Source: Pseudomonas sp. CROZ-RG-20F-R04-15
GTDB lineage: Bacteria > Pseudomonadota > Gammaproteobacteria > Pseudomonadales > Pseudomonadaceae
Length of the DNA: 64,000 nt
Direction: 5' to 3'
Assembly (NCBI RefSeq): GCF_022662375.1
Contig: NZ_JAKNQL010000005.1
Location: 1 to 64,000, forward strand
The position numbers were made by a program, and so were the translations under genes. Below are positions 27,908-36,775 of the stretch, piece by piece (the first letter of the stretch is position 1; every line of letters begins with the position of its first letter). Under the pieces are notes generated by a model. It was not told the origin of the DNA and did not search any database. It saw nothing but the letters and a program-made list of their open reading frames with translations.

Positions 27908-28441
27908 ATGTCTCGCGTCGCTAAGAACCCCGTTAAGCTGCCAGCCGGTGTCGAAGTAAAATTCGCAGGCCAACAGCTTTCGGTGAAGGGTGCCAAGGGT
28001 ACTCTTGAACTGAACATCCATTCGTCCGTTGAGATCGTTGAAGAAGCTGGTGAGCTGCGTTTCGCTGCTCGCAATGGCGATCAACAAACTCGCGCAATGG
28101 CAGGTACCACGCGTGCGTTGGTAAACAACATGGTCCAAGGCGTAAGCCAAGGCTTCGAGCGCAAGCTCCAGCTGGTCGGTGTTGGTTACAAGGCGCAAGC
28201 AAAAGGCACGGTTCTGAACCTGGCCCTTGGCTTCTCGCACCCAGTGGATTACGAACTGCCGGAAGGCATCACCGCTGAGACTCCTAGCCAGACCGATATC
28301 CTGATCAAGGGCATCGACAAGCAGCTGGTAGGTCAAGTGGCCGCTGAGATCCGCGACTTCCGTCCACCAGAGCCGTACAAAGGCAAAGGTGTGCGCTACG
28401 CGGACGAAGTCGTCCGTCGTAAAGAAGCCAAGAAGAAGTAG
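27908..28441 (+). CDS. rplF: 50S ribosomal protein L6
   Basis: Sits near the sarcin-ricin loop and factor-binding site. It is 177 aa, starts [17 protein letters not shown], and contains the conserved C-terminal [14 protein letters not shown]. Confidence 0.98.
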   Translation: MSRVAKNPVKLPAGVEVKFAGQQLSVKGAKGTLELNIHSSVEIVEEAGELRFAARNGDQQTRAMAGTTRALVNNMVQGVSQGFERKLQLVGVGYKAQAKGTVLNLALGFSHPVDYELPEGITAETPSQTDILIKGIDKQLVGQVAAEIRDFRPPEPYKGKGVRYADEVVRRKEAKKK

Positions 28442-28451
28442 GGCATAGCAA

Positions 28452-28802
28452 ATGACCGACAAAAAAGTTACTCGACTGCGTCGCGCTCGCAAAGCACGCC
28501 TGAAAATGCACGAACTCGAAGTCGTGCGTCTCTGCGTGTTCCGCTCGTCGCAGCACATCTACGCCCAGGTCATCTCGGCCGACGGCAACAAGGTCCTGGC
28601 AAGCGCCTCGACTTTGGATAAAGAACTGCGTGATGGTGCCACTGGCAACATCGACGCGGCCACAAAGGTTGGCCAGCTGGTCGCTACGCGTGCTAAGGCC
28701 GCTGGCGTCTCGCAAGTGGCTTTCGACCGCTCTGGCTTCAAGTACCACGGTCGCGTGAAAGCGCTGGCTGATGCTGCTCGTGAAGCTGGGCTGGAGTTCT
28801 AA
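28452..28802 (+). CDS. rplR: 50S ribosomal protein L18
   Basis: 5S rRNA-binding protein of the central protuberance. It is 116 aa with a basic N-terminus ([15 protein letters not shown]) and the C-terminal [20 protein letters not shown]. It lies 3 bases before rpsE. Confidence 0.98.
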   Translation: MTDKKVTRLRRARKARLKMHELEVVRLCVFRSSQHIYAQVISADGNKVLASASTLDKELRDGATGNIDAATKVGQLVATRAKAAGVSQVAFDRSGFKYHGRVKALADAAREAGLEF

Positions 28803-28805
28803 GTT

Positions 28806-29306
28806 ATGTCAAATAACGACCAAAAGCGCGACGAAGGCTACATTGAGAAGCTGGTTCAAGTTAACCGCGTAGCCAAAACCGTTAAAGGCGGCCGTATCTT
28901 CACTTTCACCGCGTTGACCGTGGTTGGTGATGGTAAAGGGCGTGTTGGCTTCGGCCGTGGCAAGTCGCGTGAAGTGCCTGCTGCGATCCAGAAGGCAATG
29001 GAAGCTGCTCGCCGCAACATGATCCAAGTTGATCTGAACGGCACCACTCTGCAGTACGCAATGAAGTCCGCTCACGGCGCTTCGAAGGTGTACATGCAGC
29101 CTGCTTCTGAAGGTACCGGTATCATCGCTGGCGGCGCTATGCGTGCTGTCCTTGAAGTTGCTGGCGTTCAGAACGTTCTGGCCAAGTGCTACGGCTCGAC
29201 TAACCCGGTAAACGTGGTTCACGCCACTTTCAAAGGTTTGAAAGCAATGCAGTCTCCTGAATCCATTGCCGCCAAGCGTGGCAAAAGCGTCAAGGAGATC
29301 TTCTGA
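28806..29306 (+). CDS. rpsE: 30S ribosomal protein S5
   Basis: mRNA entry/decoding fidelity protein. It is 166 aa. The N-terminal double-stranded-RNA-binding-like fold carries [20 protein letters not shown], and the spectinomycin loop ([11 protein letters not shown]) is wild type by inspection. Confidence 0.98.
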
Positions 29307-29308
29307 TC

Positions 29309-29485
29309 ATGGCTACCGTTAAAGTAACGCTGATCAAAAGCATGACCGGCCGCATCCCTAACCACAAATTGTGCGTTAAGGGTCTGGGTCTGCGTCGCAT
29401 CGGTCACACTGTAGAAGTCCAGGATACTCCCGAGAATCGCGGGATGATCAACAAGGCTTACTACATGCTGCGTGTCGAGGGTTAA
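29309..29485 (+). CDS. rpmD: 50S ribosomal protein L30
   Basis: A 58-aa 50S protein read directly from the DNA: it begins [16 protein letters not shown] and ends YYMLRVEG. It has the family core [17 protein letters not shown]. Spacing is 2 bases from rpsE and 3 bases to rplO. Easily missed because of its length. Confidence 0.96.
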
Positions 29486-29488
29486 TCG

Positions 29489-29926
29489 ATGAAACTCAAT
29501 GATCTGAGTCCAGCGCCGGGTTCCCGTCGCGAAAAGCATCGTCCGGGCCGTGGTATCGGTAGCGGTTTGGGTAAGACTGGTGGCCGTGGCCACAAAGGTC
29601 AAACCTCCCGCTCCGGTGGCACCATTGCTCCAGGCTTTGAAGGCGGTCAACAGCCGCTGCATCGTCGCCTGCCGAAGTTCGGTTTCGTTTCCCTGAAAGC
29701 CATGGACCGCGCAGAAGTGCGTCTGTCCGAGCTGGCTAAAGTGGAAGGCGACATCGTCACCGTGCAGTCCCTGAAAGATGCCAACGTGATCAACGTCAAC
29801 GTACAGCGTGTGAAAATCATGCTGTCCGGTGAAGTGACTCGCGCTGTCACTATCGGCAAGGGAATCGGCGCCACCAAAGGTGCGCGTGCGGCTATCGAAG
29901 CAGCTGGCGGCAAGTTCGAGGAATAA
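29489..29926 (+). CDS. rplO: 50S ribosomal protein L15
   Basis: Late 50S assembly protein. It is 145 aa with the glycine/arginine-rich N-terminal tail ([20 protein letters not shown]) that penetrates the rRNA. Its stop codon is directly followed by the secY start codon, so translation is coupled. Confidence 0.97.
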   Translation: MKLNDLSPAPGSRREKHRPGRGIGSGLGKTGGRGHKGQTSRSGGTIAPGFEGGQQPLHRRLPKFGFVSLKAMDRAEVRLSELAKVEGDIVTVQSLKDANVINVNVQRVKIMLSGEVTRAVTIGKGIGATKGARAAIEAAGGKFEE

Positions 29927-31255
29927 ATGGCTAAGCAAGGTGCTCTCTCTGCGCTCGGCAAAGGCGGTATGTCTGAACTCTGGGCTCGTCTGCGTTTTCT
30001 GTTCCTGGCGATTATCGTCTACCGAATAGGCGCACACATCCCGGTTCCAGGTATCAACCCGGACCGACTCGCAGACCTGTTTCGACAGAATGAGGGGACC
30101 ATTCTTAGCTTGTTCAACATGTTCTCCGGCGGCGCGCTGGAACGGATGAGCATCTTTGCACTGGGGATCATGCCGTACATTTCGGCATCGATCATCATGC
30201 AACTGATGACCGCCGTCAGCCCGCAGCTGGAGCAGTTGAAGAAGGAAGGTGAAGCTGGCCGTCGCAAGATCAGCCAGTACACCCGCTACGGCACCGTCGT
30301 CCTCGCTCTCGTTCAGGCTATTGGCATGTCCATTGGTCTGGCGGGGCAGGGCGTTGCGTTCACTGGTGACTTTGGCTTCCATTTCGTCGCGGTATCCACG
30401 TTTGTGGCTGGTGCGATGTTCATGATGTGGCTGGGTGAGCAGATTACTGAGCGTGGTGTAGGCAACGGTATCTCGATGTTGATTTTTTCGGGTATCGTCG
30501 CCGGTCTTCCGAGAGCAATCGGGCAGTCTTTCGAGTCTGCGCGTCAGGGTGATATCAACATCTTCGCCTTGGTTGCCATCGGTTTGCTGGCAGTAGCGAT
30601 TATCGGTTTTGTGGTGTTCATTGAGCGTGGTCAGCGTCGTATTGCTGTTCACTACGCCAAGCGTCAGCAGGGCCGCAAGGTTTTTGCTGCACAGACAAGC
30701 CACTTGCCGCTTAAGGTGAACATGGCCGGTGTTATTCCGGCTATTTTCGCGAGCAGCATTTTGCTGTTCCCGGCTTCGTTGGGTGCCTGGTTCGGTCAGT
30801 CTGAAGGTATGGGCTGGTTGCAGGACATCTCGCAGTCGATCGCTCCTGGTCAGCCGTTGAATATTCTGCTGTTTAGTGCAGGGATTATTTTCTTCTGCTT
30901 CTTCTATACGGCGTTGATGTTCAATCCGAAAGACGTAGCGGAAAACCTGAAGAAGTCCGGTGCCTTTATTCCGGGCATCCGTCCAGGTGAGCAGTCTGCA
31001 CGCTATATTGATGGCGTTCTGACCCGCTTGACCATGTTCGGTGCTCTTTACATGACGGCCGTGTGCCTGTTGCCCCAGTTCCTGGTGGTTGCAGCAAACG
31101 TTCCGTTCTACCTTGGCGGGACCTCGTTGCTGATCGTGGTCGTGGTTGTGATGGACTTCATGTCCCAAGTACAATCGCACCTCGTTTCGCACCAGTACGA
31201 ATCCCTGATGAAGAAAGCCAACCTGAAGGGTTACGGCAGCGGCATGTTGCGCTGA
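29927..31255 (+). CDS. secY: Preprotein translocase subunit SecY
   Basis: Channel-forming subunit of the inner-membrane SecYEG translocon. It is 442 aa with ten predicted transmembrane helices. It shows the plug/pore N-terminal region [11 protein letters not shown], the [11 protein letters not shown] motif, and the cytoplasmic loop [11 protein letters not shown] used in SecA/ribosome docking. It is embedded in the spc cluster as in other proteobacteria. Confidence 0.98.
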   Translation: MAKQGALSALGKGGMSELWARLRFLFLAIIVYRIGAHIPVPGINPDRLADLFRQNEGTILSLFNMFSGGALERMSIFALGIMPYISASIIMQLMTAVSPQLEQLKKEGEAGRRKISQYTRYGTVVLALVQAIGMSIGLAGQGVAFTGDFGFHFVAVSTFVAGAMFMMWLGEQITERGVGNGISMLIFSGIVAGLPRAIGQSFESARQGDINIFALVAIGLLAVAIIGFVVFIERGQRRIAVHYAKRQQGRKVFAAQTSHLPLKVNMAGVIPAIFASSILLFPASLGAWFGQSEGMGWLQDISQSIAPGQPLNILLFSAGIIFFCFFYTALMFNPKDVAENLKKSGAFIPGIRPGEQSARYIDGVLTRLTMFGALYMTAVCLLPQFLVVAANVPFYLGGTSLLIVVVVVMDFMSQVQSHLVSHQYESLMKKANLKGYGSGMLR

Positions 31256-31282
31256 GTACCCATAAGGTTCGAGGAGTTGGTG

Positions 31283-31399
31283 ATGAAAGTTCGTGCATCG
31301 GTGAAAAAGCTGTGCCGTAACTGCAAGATTATTCGCCGCGAAGGTGTTGTTCGAGTAATTTGCAGCGCGGAACCGCGTCACAAACAGCGCCAAGGCTGA
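31283..31399 (+). CDS. rpmJ: 50S ribosomal protein L36 (zinc-binding type)
   Basis: A 38-aa protein read directly: [16 protein letters not shown] at the N-terminus, ending HKQRQG. C11, C14, C27 and H33 form the zinc ribbon, so this is the C-plus, zinc-requiring L36. GAGGAG lies upstream. It ends the secY transcript before a hairpin and a new promoter. Confidence 0.97.
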
Positions 31400-31417
31400 G
31401 TGTGATTGTGCTTCAAG

Positions 31418-31457
31418 CCCGGTAGCTAGTGCGCTACCGGGTTGATTATTTGTTATT
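31418..31457 (+). terminator. Terminator-like hairpin after rpmJ
   Basis: CCCGGTAGC/GCTACCGGG is a 9-bp stem with a 6-nt loop, followed by TTGATTATTTGTTATT. It divides the spc and alpha clusters. Confidence 0.7.
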
Positions 31458-31470
31458 ACAGCGATATTAT
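31442..31470 (+). promoter_or_regulatory. Alpha operon promoter (rpsM)
   Basis: TTGATT (31442-31447), a 17-bp spacer and TATTAT (31465-31470) are followed by CTCGCGCCC. The -35 starts at the first base after the terminator stem. The leader is roughly 50 nt, which could bind S4 as in E. coli, though no pseudoknot was matched. Confidence 0.72.
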
Positions 31471-31529
31471 CTCGCGCCCTATTTCTTGGCTTCCGGGGCG
31501 TAGGTAGCTGTCAATTGGAGTCCCACTGA

Positions 31530-31886
31530 ATGGCCCGTATTGCAGGCGTTAACATTCCAGATAACAAGCATACTGTTATCTCGCTGACCTACATCTATGG
31601 TGTTGGTCGCACTACTGCGCAGAAGATCTGTGCAGTGACTGGGGTAAACCCAGCAGCAAAGATCAAAGATCTGAGCGACGAGCAAATTGAACAGCTGCGT
31701 GGCGAAGTGGCGAAGTTCACCACTGAAGGTGACCTGCGTCGCGAAATCAACATGAAAATCAAGCGCTTGATGGACCTCGGTTGCTATCGCGGTCTGCGTC
31801 ATCGTCGTGGTCTTCCAGTACGCGGTCAGCGTACCAAGACCAACGCGCGTACCCGTAAAGGTCCGCGTAAGCCGATCCGCAAGTAA
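31530..31886 (+). CDS. rpsM: 30S ribosomal protein S13
   Basis: 30S head protein making bridges B1a/B1b. It is 118 aa starting [20 protein letters not shown], with the C-terminal [18 protein letters not shown] tail that touches P-site tRNA. Confidence 0.98.
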   Translation: MARIAGVNIPDNKHTVISLTYIYGVGRTTAQKICAVTGVNPAAKIKDLSDEQIEQLRGEVAKFTTEGDLRREINMKIKRLMDLGCYRGLRHRRGLPVRGQRTKTNARTRKGPRKPIRK

Positions 31887-31916
31887 TCGCCCCAGCGAAT
31901 CGACAGGAATTTAATC

Positions 31917-32306
31917 ATGGCAAAACCTGCTGCTCGTCCTCGTAAAAAAGTTAAAAAGACAGTGGTTGATGGCATCGCCCACATCCATGCATCTTTTAAC
32001 AACACCATCGTGACCATTACCGACCGTCAAGGTAACGCTCTTTCCTGGGCTACCTCCGGTGGTTCGGGTTTCCGCGGTTCCCGCAAGTCCACCCCGTTTG
32101 CTGCTCAAGTAGCTGCTGAACGTGCTGGTCAAGCTGCGCTGGAATACGGCCTGAAAAACCTCGACGTTAACGTCAAAGGTCCAGGTCCAGGTCGTGAATC
32201 CGCAGTCCGCGCTTTGAACGGCTGTGGCTACAAGATCGCCAGCATCACCGACGTGACGCCAATCCCGCACAACGGGTGCCGTCCGCCGAAGAAGCGCCGC
32301 GTGTAA
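31917..32306 (+). CDS. rpsK: 30S ribosomal protein S11
   Basis: 30S platform protein. It is 129 aa with [20 protein letters not shown] and the C-terminal [12 protein letters not shown]. Confidence 0.98.
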   Translation: MAKPAARPRKKVKKTVVDGIAHIHASFNNTIVTITDRQGNALSWATSGGSGFRGSRKSTPFAAQVAAERAGQAALEYGLKNLDVNVKGPGPGRESAVRALNGCGYKIASITDVTPIPHNGCRPPKKRRV

Positions 32307-32324
32307 TCCAGGAGATTGTAAAGA

Positions 32325-32945
32325 ATGGCTCGTTACATTGGTCCAAAATGCAAACTCGCTCGTCGCGAAGGCACCGATCTCTTCCTGAAGAGCGGCGTGC
32401 GCGCGATCGAATCGAAGTGCAACATTGAAGCAGCACCTGGTATCCACGGCCAACGCCGCGGTCGCCAGTCCGATTACGGCACCCAACTGCGTGAAAAGCA
32501 GAAGGTCCGTCGTATCTACGGCGTTCTCGAGCGTCAATTCAGCGGCTACTACAAAGAAGCTGCAGGCAAGAAAGGTGCAACCGGTGAAAACCTGCTGCAA
32601 CTGCTCGAATGCCGTCTGGACAACGTTGTATACCGTATGGGCTTTGGTTCGACTCGTGCCGAATCCCGTCAGCTGGTATCGCACAAGTCGATCAGCGTTA
32701 ACGGTCAGACCGTAAACGTTCCGTCGTATCAGGTTCGTGCTGGTGACGTGGTTGCAGTTCGCGAGAAAGCAAAAAACCAACTTCGCATTGTCCAAGCTCT
32801 CGATCTGTGTGCCCAACGTGGCCGCGTAGAATGGGTAGAAGTAGACACTGAGAAGAAGTCGGGCGTTTTCAAGAACGTTCCTGCTCGCAGTGATCTGTCC
32901 GCCGACATCAACGAAAGCCTGATTGTCGAGCTCTACTCCAAGTAA
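32325..32945 (+). CDS. rpsD: 30S ribosomal protein S4
   Basis: 16S assembly initiator, mRNA entry-channel protein and repressor of the alpha operon in E. coli. It is 206 aa, lacks the zinc-binding cysteine cluster (C-minus type), and has the S4 RNA-binding domain ([20 protein letters not shown]). Confidence 0.98.
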   Translation: MARYIGPKCKLARREGTDLFLKSGVRAIESKCNIEAAPGIHGQRRGRQSDYGTQLREKQKVRRIYGVLERQFSGYYKEAAGKKGATGENLLQLLECRLDNVVYRMGFGSTRAESRQLVSHKSISVNGQTVNVPSYQVRAGDVVAVREKAKNQLRIVQALDLCAQRGRVEWVEVDTEKKSGVFKNVPARSDLSADINESLIVELYSK

Positions 32946-32967
32946 GGGCTAGAAAATAGGTGCATCC

Positions 32968-33969
32968 ATGCAGATTTCGGTAAATGAGTTCCTGACACCC
33001 CGCCACATTGATGTGCAGGTTGTCAGTCCAACCCGCGCCAAGATCACTCTCGAGCCTCTCGAGCGTGGTTTTGGCCACACCCTGGGCAACGCGCTGCGAC
33101 GCATCCTGTTGTCCTCAATGCCCGGCTGCGCAGTAGTCGAGGCCGAGATTGACGGTGTGCTCCACGAGTACAGCGCCATCGAAGGTGTACAGGAAGACGT
33201 AATTGAAATCCTGTTGAACCTTAAAGGTCTGGCCATCAAGCTGCACGGTCGTGACGAAGTTACGCTGACCTTGTCGAAGAAGGGTTCGGGGGTGGTTACC
33301 GCTGCCGATATTCAGCTGGATCATGATGTCGAGATCGTTAATCCCGATCACGTAATCGCTAACCTGGCGTCTAACGGCGCCCTGAACATGAAGCTCACCG
33401 TAGCTCGTGGTCGTGGTTATGAACCAGCCGACTCGCGTCAGAGCGATGAAGACGAAAGCCGCAGCATCGGTCGCTTGCAGCTTGACTCTTCGTTCAGCCC
33501 GGTTCGCCGTATCGCATACGTGGTGGAAAACGCCCGTGTCGAGCAGCGTACCAACCTGGACAAGCTGGTTATTGATCTGGAAACCAACGGTACTCTGGAT
33601 CCTGAAGAGGCTATCCGCCGCGCTGCAACCATTCTGCAACAGCAGTTGGCTGCGTTCGTCGACCTCAAAGGTGACAGTGAGCCAGTGGTTGTCGAGCAGG
33701 AAGACGAGATCGATCCGATCCTGCTTCGCCCGGTTGACGATCTGGAACTGACTGTACGTTCGGCTAACTGCCTTAAGGCGGAAAACATCTACTACATCGG
33801 CGACCTGATTCAGCGTACCGAAGTAGAGCTGTTGAAGACTCCGAACCTGGGCAAGAAATCCTTGACTGAAATCAAGGACGTTCTGGCCTCCCGCGGTCTG
33901 TCCCTCGGCATGCGCCTCGACAACTGGCCGCCTGCAAGTCTTAAGAAGGACGACAAGGCGACTGCCTGA
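32968..33969 (+). CDS. rpoA: DNA-directed RNA polymerase subunit alpha
   Basis: Scaffold for RNA polymerase assembly and contact point for UP elements and activators. It is 333 aa: an N-terminal domain with [19 protein letters not shown] (residues about 35-53), an acidic linker, and a C-terminal domain with [18 protein letters not shown] and [16 protein letters not shown] for DNA contact. Confidence 0.99.
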   Translation: MQISVNEFLTPRHIDVQVVSPTRAKITLEPLERGFGHTLGNALRRILLSSMPGCAVVEAEIDGVLHEYSAIEGVQEDVIEILLNLKGLAIKLHGRDEVTLTLSKKGSGVVTAADIQLDHDVEIVNPDHVIANLASNGALNMKLTVARGRGYEPADSRQSDEDESRSIGRLQLDSSFSPVRRIAYVVENARVEQRTNLDKLVIDLETNGTLDPEEAIRRAATILQQQLAAFVDLKGDSEPVVVEQEDEIDPILLRPVDDLELTVRSANCLKAENIYYIGDLIQRTEVELLKTPNLGKKSLTEIKDVLASRGLSLGMRLDNWPPASLKKDDKATA

Positions 33970-34011
33970 TCGTCGTAATCACCGAACGTAGTGTTTGGTA
34001 AGGAATGAACC

Positions 34012-34398
34012 ATGCGTCATCGTAAAAGTGGTCGTCACCTGAGCCGCACCAGCTCGCACCGCAAGGCCATGTTCCAAAACATGGCGGTGTCGCTGTTCGA
34101 GCACGAGCTGATCAAAACTACTCTGCCAAAAGCCAAAGAACTGCGTCGCGTTGCTGAGCCGCTGATCACTCTGGCCAAGACAGACAGCCTGGCTAACCGC
34201 CGTCTGGCTTTCGACCGTACTCGTTCGAAAGCTATCGTTGGTAAGCTCTTCAACGACCTGGGCAAGCGTTACGCTACCCGTGAGGGTGGCTACCTGCGCA
34301 TCCTCAAGTGCGGTTTCCGCGCTGGCGACAACGCGCCTATGGCGTATGTCGAGTTGGTTGATCGTGCTACTGCTGGCGAAGCTGTATCCGCCGAGTAA
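34012..34398 (+). CDS. rplQ: 50S ribosomal protein L17
   Basis: 50S protein around the exit tunnel. It is 128 aa with [20 protein letters not shown]. Last gene of the alpha operon. A strong terminator follows 20 bases after its stop. Confidence 0.98.
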
Positions 34399-34418
34399 GA
34401 CGTCAGTCTGAAACAAAG

Positions 34419-34443
34419 AACCGGGCCTAGTGCCCGGTTTTTT
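34419..34443 (+). terminator. Terminator of the alpha operon
   Basis: AACCGGGC-CTAGT-GCCCGGTT is followed by TTTT. It closes the 32-kb run of translation genes. Confidence 0.92.
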
Positions 34444-34514
34444 GTGCGCGCAAGAAAATGATCTGTTCGTACAAGCTTCTGACACCGTTCTGTTGTCACT
34501 ATGTGCTGGGAAAC

Positions 34515-34584
34515 ATAATTAGTAATTATCTATCGATGTCTACAGGTTAATGAATTTGTGGCTGTCACATGGATGTTCAATACT
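34515..34584 (+). promoter_or_regulatory. katA upstream region with candidate promoter
   Basis: TTGTGG (34556-34561), a 17-bp spacer and AATACT (34579-34584) form a plausible promoter. An AT-rich block, ATAATTAGTAATTATCTATC, sits just upstream of the -35, where OxyR usually binds catalase promoters. The OxyR reading is a positional guess because half-site spacing does not fit the consensus well. Confidence 0.4.
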
Positions 34585-34638
34585 TCCCACCAAGCCGATT
34601 AGCCGGCAGTTTCAAGACTGACAGAGGAAGAAGACCGT

Positions 34639-36093
34639 ATGAGCCAGATCAAAACGCTTACGACCGCCAGTGGCGCACCTGTCGCTGATAATCAGAATTC
34701 TCGCTCCGCCGGCCCGCGTGGCCCGCTGCTGCTTGACGATTTTCATTTGCTCGAGAAGCTTGCCCACTTCAACCGTGAAAATATCCCTGAGCGCCGCGTA
34801 CATGCGAAAGGCTCGGGTGCTTACGGCACGTTCACCGTGACCCGTGATATCACTGAATACACCAGCGCCAAGCTATTTGAATCCGTCGGCAAGCAAACCC
34901 CGACCTTCCTGCGCTTCTCTACGGTGGGTGGCGAACGCGGATCGGCTGACACCGAGCGAGATCCGCGCGGTTTCGCGCTGAAGTTCTACACAGAGGAAGG
35001 CAACTGGGACATCGTTGGCAACAACACGCCGGTGTTCTTCATCCGTGATCCACTGAAATTCCCTGACTTCATCCACACCCAAAAGCGCCTGCCGCAAAGC
35101 AATCTGAAAAGCGCGCAGATGATGTGGGACTTCTGGTCGCATTCGCCAGAAGCGCTGCATCAGGTCACCATTCTGTTCTCCGACCGGGGCATTCCGGACG
35201 GCTACCGTCACATGCATGGCTTCGGCAGCCACACGTACAGCCTGATCAGCGCGCAAGGCGAGCGTCATTGGGTGAAGTGGCACTACAAGACCAAGCAGGG
35301 CATCAAGAACCTCGCACCAGCGGATGCTGCTCGTATTGCCGGCACCGATCCGGATTACGCCCAGCGCGATCTGTTCGAGGCGATTGAACGCGGTGACTTC
35401 CCGAAATGGCGCGTGTGCATTCAGATCATGACTGAAGCCCAGGCGGCAGCGCATTACGAGAACCCGTTCGACGTGACCAAAACCTGGTCGCAGAAGGAGT
35501 TCCCGTTGATCGAAGTCGGCGAACTGGAGCTGAACCGCAATCCGCAAAACTACTTCGCTGAAGTGGAGCAAGCTGCGTTTGGTCCGAGCAACATGGTGCC
35601 AGGCGTCGGTCTTTCGCCTGATCGCATGCTGCAAGGTCGTGTGTTTGCGTACGCCGATGCACACCGCTACCGTGTGGGCACCAATCACCAGCAACTGCCA
35701 GTGAATGCGCCACGCAGCCCGGTCAATACTTACCAGCGCGACGGTTCGATGGCGTTTGGCAGCAATGGTGGTGCTGCGCCTAACTACGAACCAAACAGCT
35801 ACATCGAATCGCCGAAACAAGCTCCGCATTACGCTGAGCCTGCCCTGGCCCTGAGCGGCGCGGCCGATCGCTACGATCACCGTGAAGACACCGATTACTA
35901 CAGTCACGCCGGTGCACTCTTCCGTTTGATGAGCGACGAGCAGAAAACGTTGCTGGTCAGCAACATTGCCGGTGCGATGGGTGGCGTTTCAAGTGATGTG
36001 GTTGACCGCCAGTTGCAGCACTTCTACAAAGCCGACCCGGCGTATGGAGAAGCAATCGCAAAGCTGCTCAACGTACAGCTTAACGAAGTCTAA
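34639..36093 (+). CDS. katA: Monofunctional haem catalase KatA
   Basis: Disproportionates hydrogen peroxide to water and oxygen in the cytoplasm. The 484-aa protein is the small-subunit clade. The catalytic distal residues are H55 ([12 protein letters not shown]) and N128 (VGNNTPVFF). The proximal haem ligand is Y338 ([10 protein letters not shown]). No signal peptide. GAGGAAGAAG lies upstream of the ATG. Its neighbour is a ferritin, the same order as in P. aeruginosa (katA-bfrA/ftnA), where iron storage supports haem supply to KatA (established knowledge). It has its own terminator. Confidence 0.97.
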   Translation: MSQIKTLTTASGAPVADNQNSRSAGPRGPLLLDDFHLLEKLAHFNRENIPERRVHAKGSGAYGTFTVTRDITEYTSAKLFESVGKQTPTFLRFSTVGGERGSADTERDPRGFALKFYTEEGNWDIVGNNTPVFFIRDPLKFPDFIHTQKRLPQSNLKSAQMMWDFWSHSPEALHQVTILFSDRGIPDGYRHMHGFGSHTYSLISAQGERHWVKWHYKTKQGIKNLAPADAARIAGTDPDYAQRDLFEAIERGDFPKWRVCIQIMTEAQAAAHYENPFDVTKTWSQKEFPLIEVGELELNRNPQNYFAEVEQAAFGPSNMVPGVGLSPDRMLQGRVFAYADAHRYRVGTNHQQLPVNAPRSPVNTYQRDGSMAFGSNGGAAPNYEPNSYIESPKQAPHYAEPALALSGAADRYDHREDTDYYSHAGALFRLMSDEQKTLLVSNIAGAMGGVSSDVVDRQLQHFYKADPAYGEAIAKLLNVQLNEV

Positions 36094-36104
36094 ACGAGAA
36101 GCAG

Positions 36105-36129
36105 AACCGCCCTCATTTGGGCGGTTTTT
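36105..36129 (+). terminator. Terminator of katA
   Basis: AACCGCCC-TCATTT-GGGCGGTT is followed by TTT, 11 bases after the katA stop. Confidence 0.88.
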
Positions 36130-36242
36130 GCGTTATTTAGCCTGCTTTTCTCAGAATATCTTCGCTTTTATTGCATCAGGCGGGTGACCTTCCAGTCAGG
36201 TTGGTTCAAACTACAGACTTTCAAGTAGGGAGATGTAGGGCG

Positions 36243-36710
36243 ATGCAAGGCCACCCAGACGTAATCGATTACCTCAACACGTTGCTGACCGGCGAACTGG
36301 CCGCGCGTGATCAATATTTCGTTCATTCGCGGATGTATGAGGACTGGGGGTTCACCAAGCTCTACGAGCGAATCAACCACGAAATGGAAGAAGAAGCGGG
36401 TCACGCTGATGCGTTGATGCGCCGGATTCTGATGCTCGAAGGTACGCCGCGCATGCGTCCGGATGATCTGGATGTCGGCAGTACTGTCCCGGAGATGCTC
36501 GAAGCGGATCTGCGTCTCGAATACAAGGTTCGCGCTGCCCTATGCAAAGGCATTGAGCTGTGCGAACAGCACAAGGACTACGTCAGCCGTGAGATCCTGC
36601 GGGTTCAGCTCAACGACACCGAAGAAGATCACACCTACTGGCTGGAAAAGCAGTTGGGCCTGATCAAGCTGATCGGTCTCGAGAACTACCTGCAATCCCA
36701 CACGTCCTGA
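36243..36710 (+). CDS. ftnA: Ferritin FtnA (often annotated bacterioferritin BfrA)
   Basis: A 24-subunit iron-storage cage protein of 155 aa. Ferroxidase ligands E18, E51, H54, E93, E127 and H130 are present by alignment to E. coli Bfr. Residue 52 is Ala (sequence [10 protein letters not shown]), whereas bacterioferritins use Met52 to bind the inter-subunit haem. This matches P. aeruginosa FtnA (formerly BfrA), shown to be a haem-free ferritin. The start is ATG 36243 with TAGGG upstream; a longer frame beginning before it has no family support. It probably supplies or buffers iron for the neighbouring catalase. Confidence 0.92.
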   Translation: MQGHPDVIDYLNTLLTGELAARDQYFVHSRMYEDWGFTKLYERINHEMEEEAGHADALMRRILMLEGTPRMRPDDLDVGSTVPEMLEADLRLEYKVRAALCKGIELCEQHKDYVSREILRVQLNDTEEDHTYWLEKQLGLIKLIGLENYLQSHTS

Positions 36711-36723
36711 TCGCCGTAGTTAC

Positions 36724-36763
36724 AAAAAAGCCCCTGTCACTGTTGAAGTGACAGGGGCTTTTT
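36724..36763. terminator. Bidirectional terminator between ftnA and uvrA
   Basis: AAAAAAGCCCCTGTCACT and AGTGACAGGGGCTTTTT form a long perfect hairpin with A- and T-tracts, so it can serve both convergent genes. Confidence 0.95.
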
Positions 36764-36775
36764 CATGCCTGGCGT

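Noticed and set aside
34515..34555. OxyR operator upstream of katA as a firm feature
   Set aside because: The position is suitable but the half-site spacing does not match the consensus, so it is kept only as a weak note.
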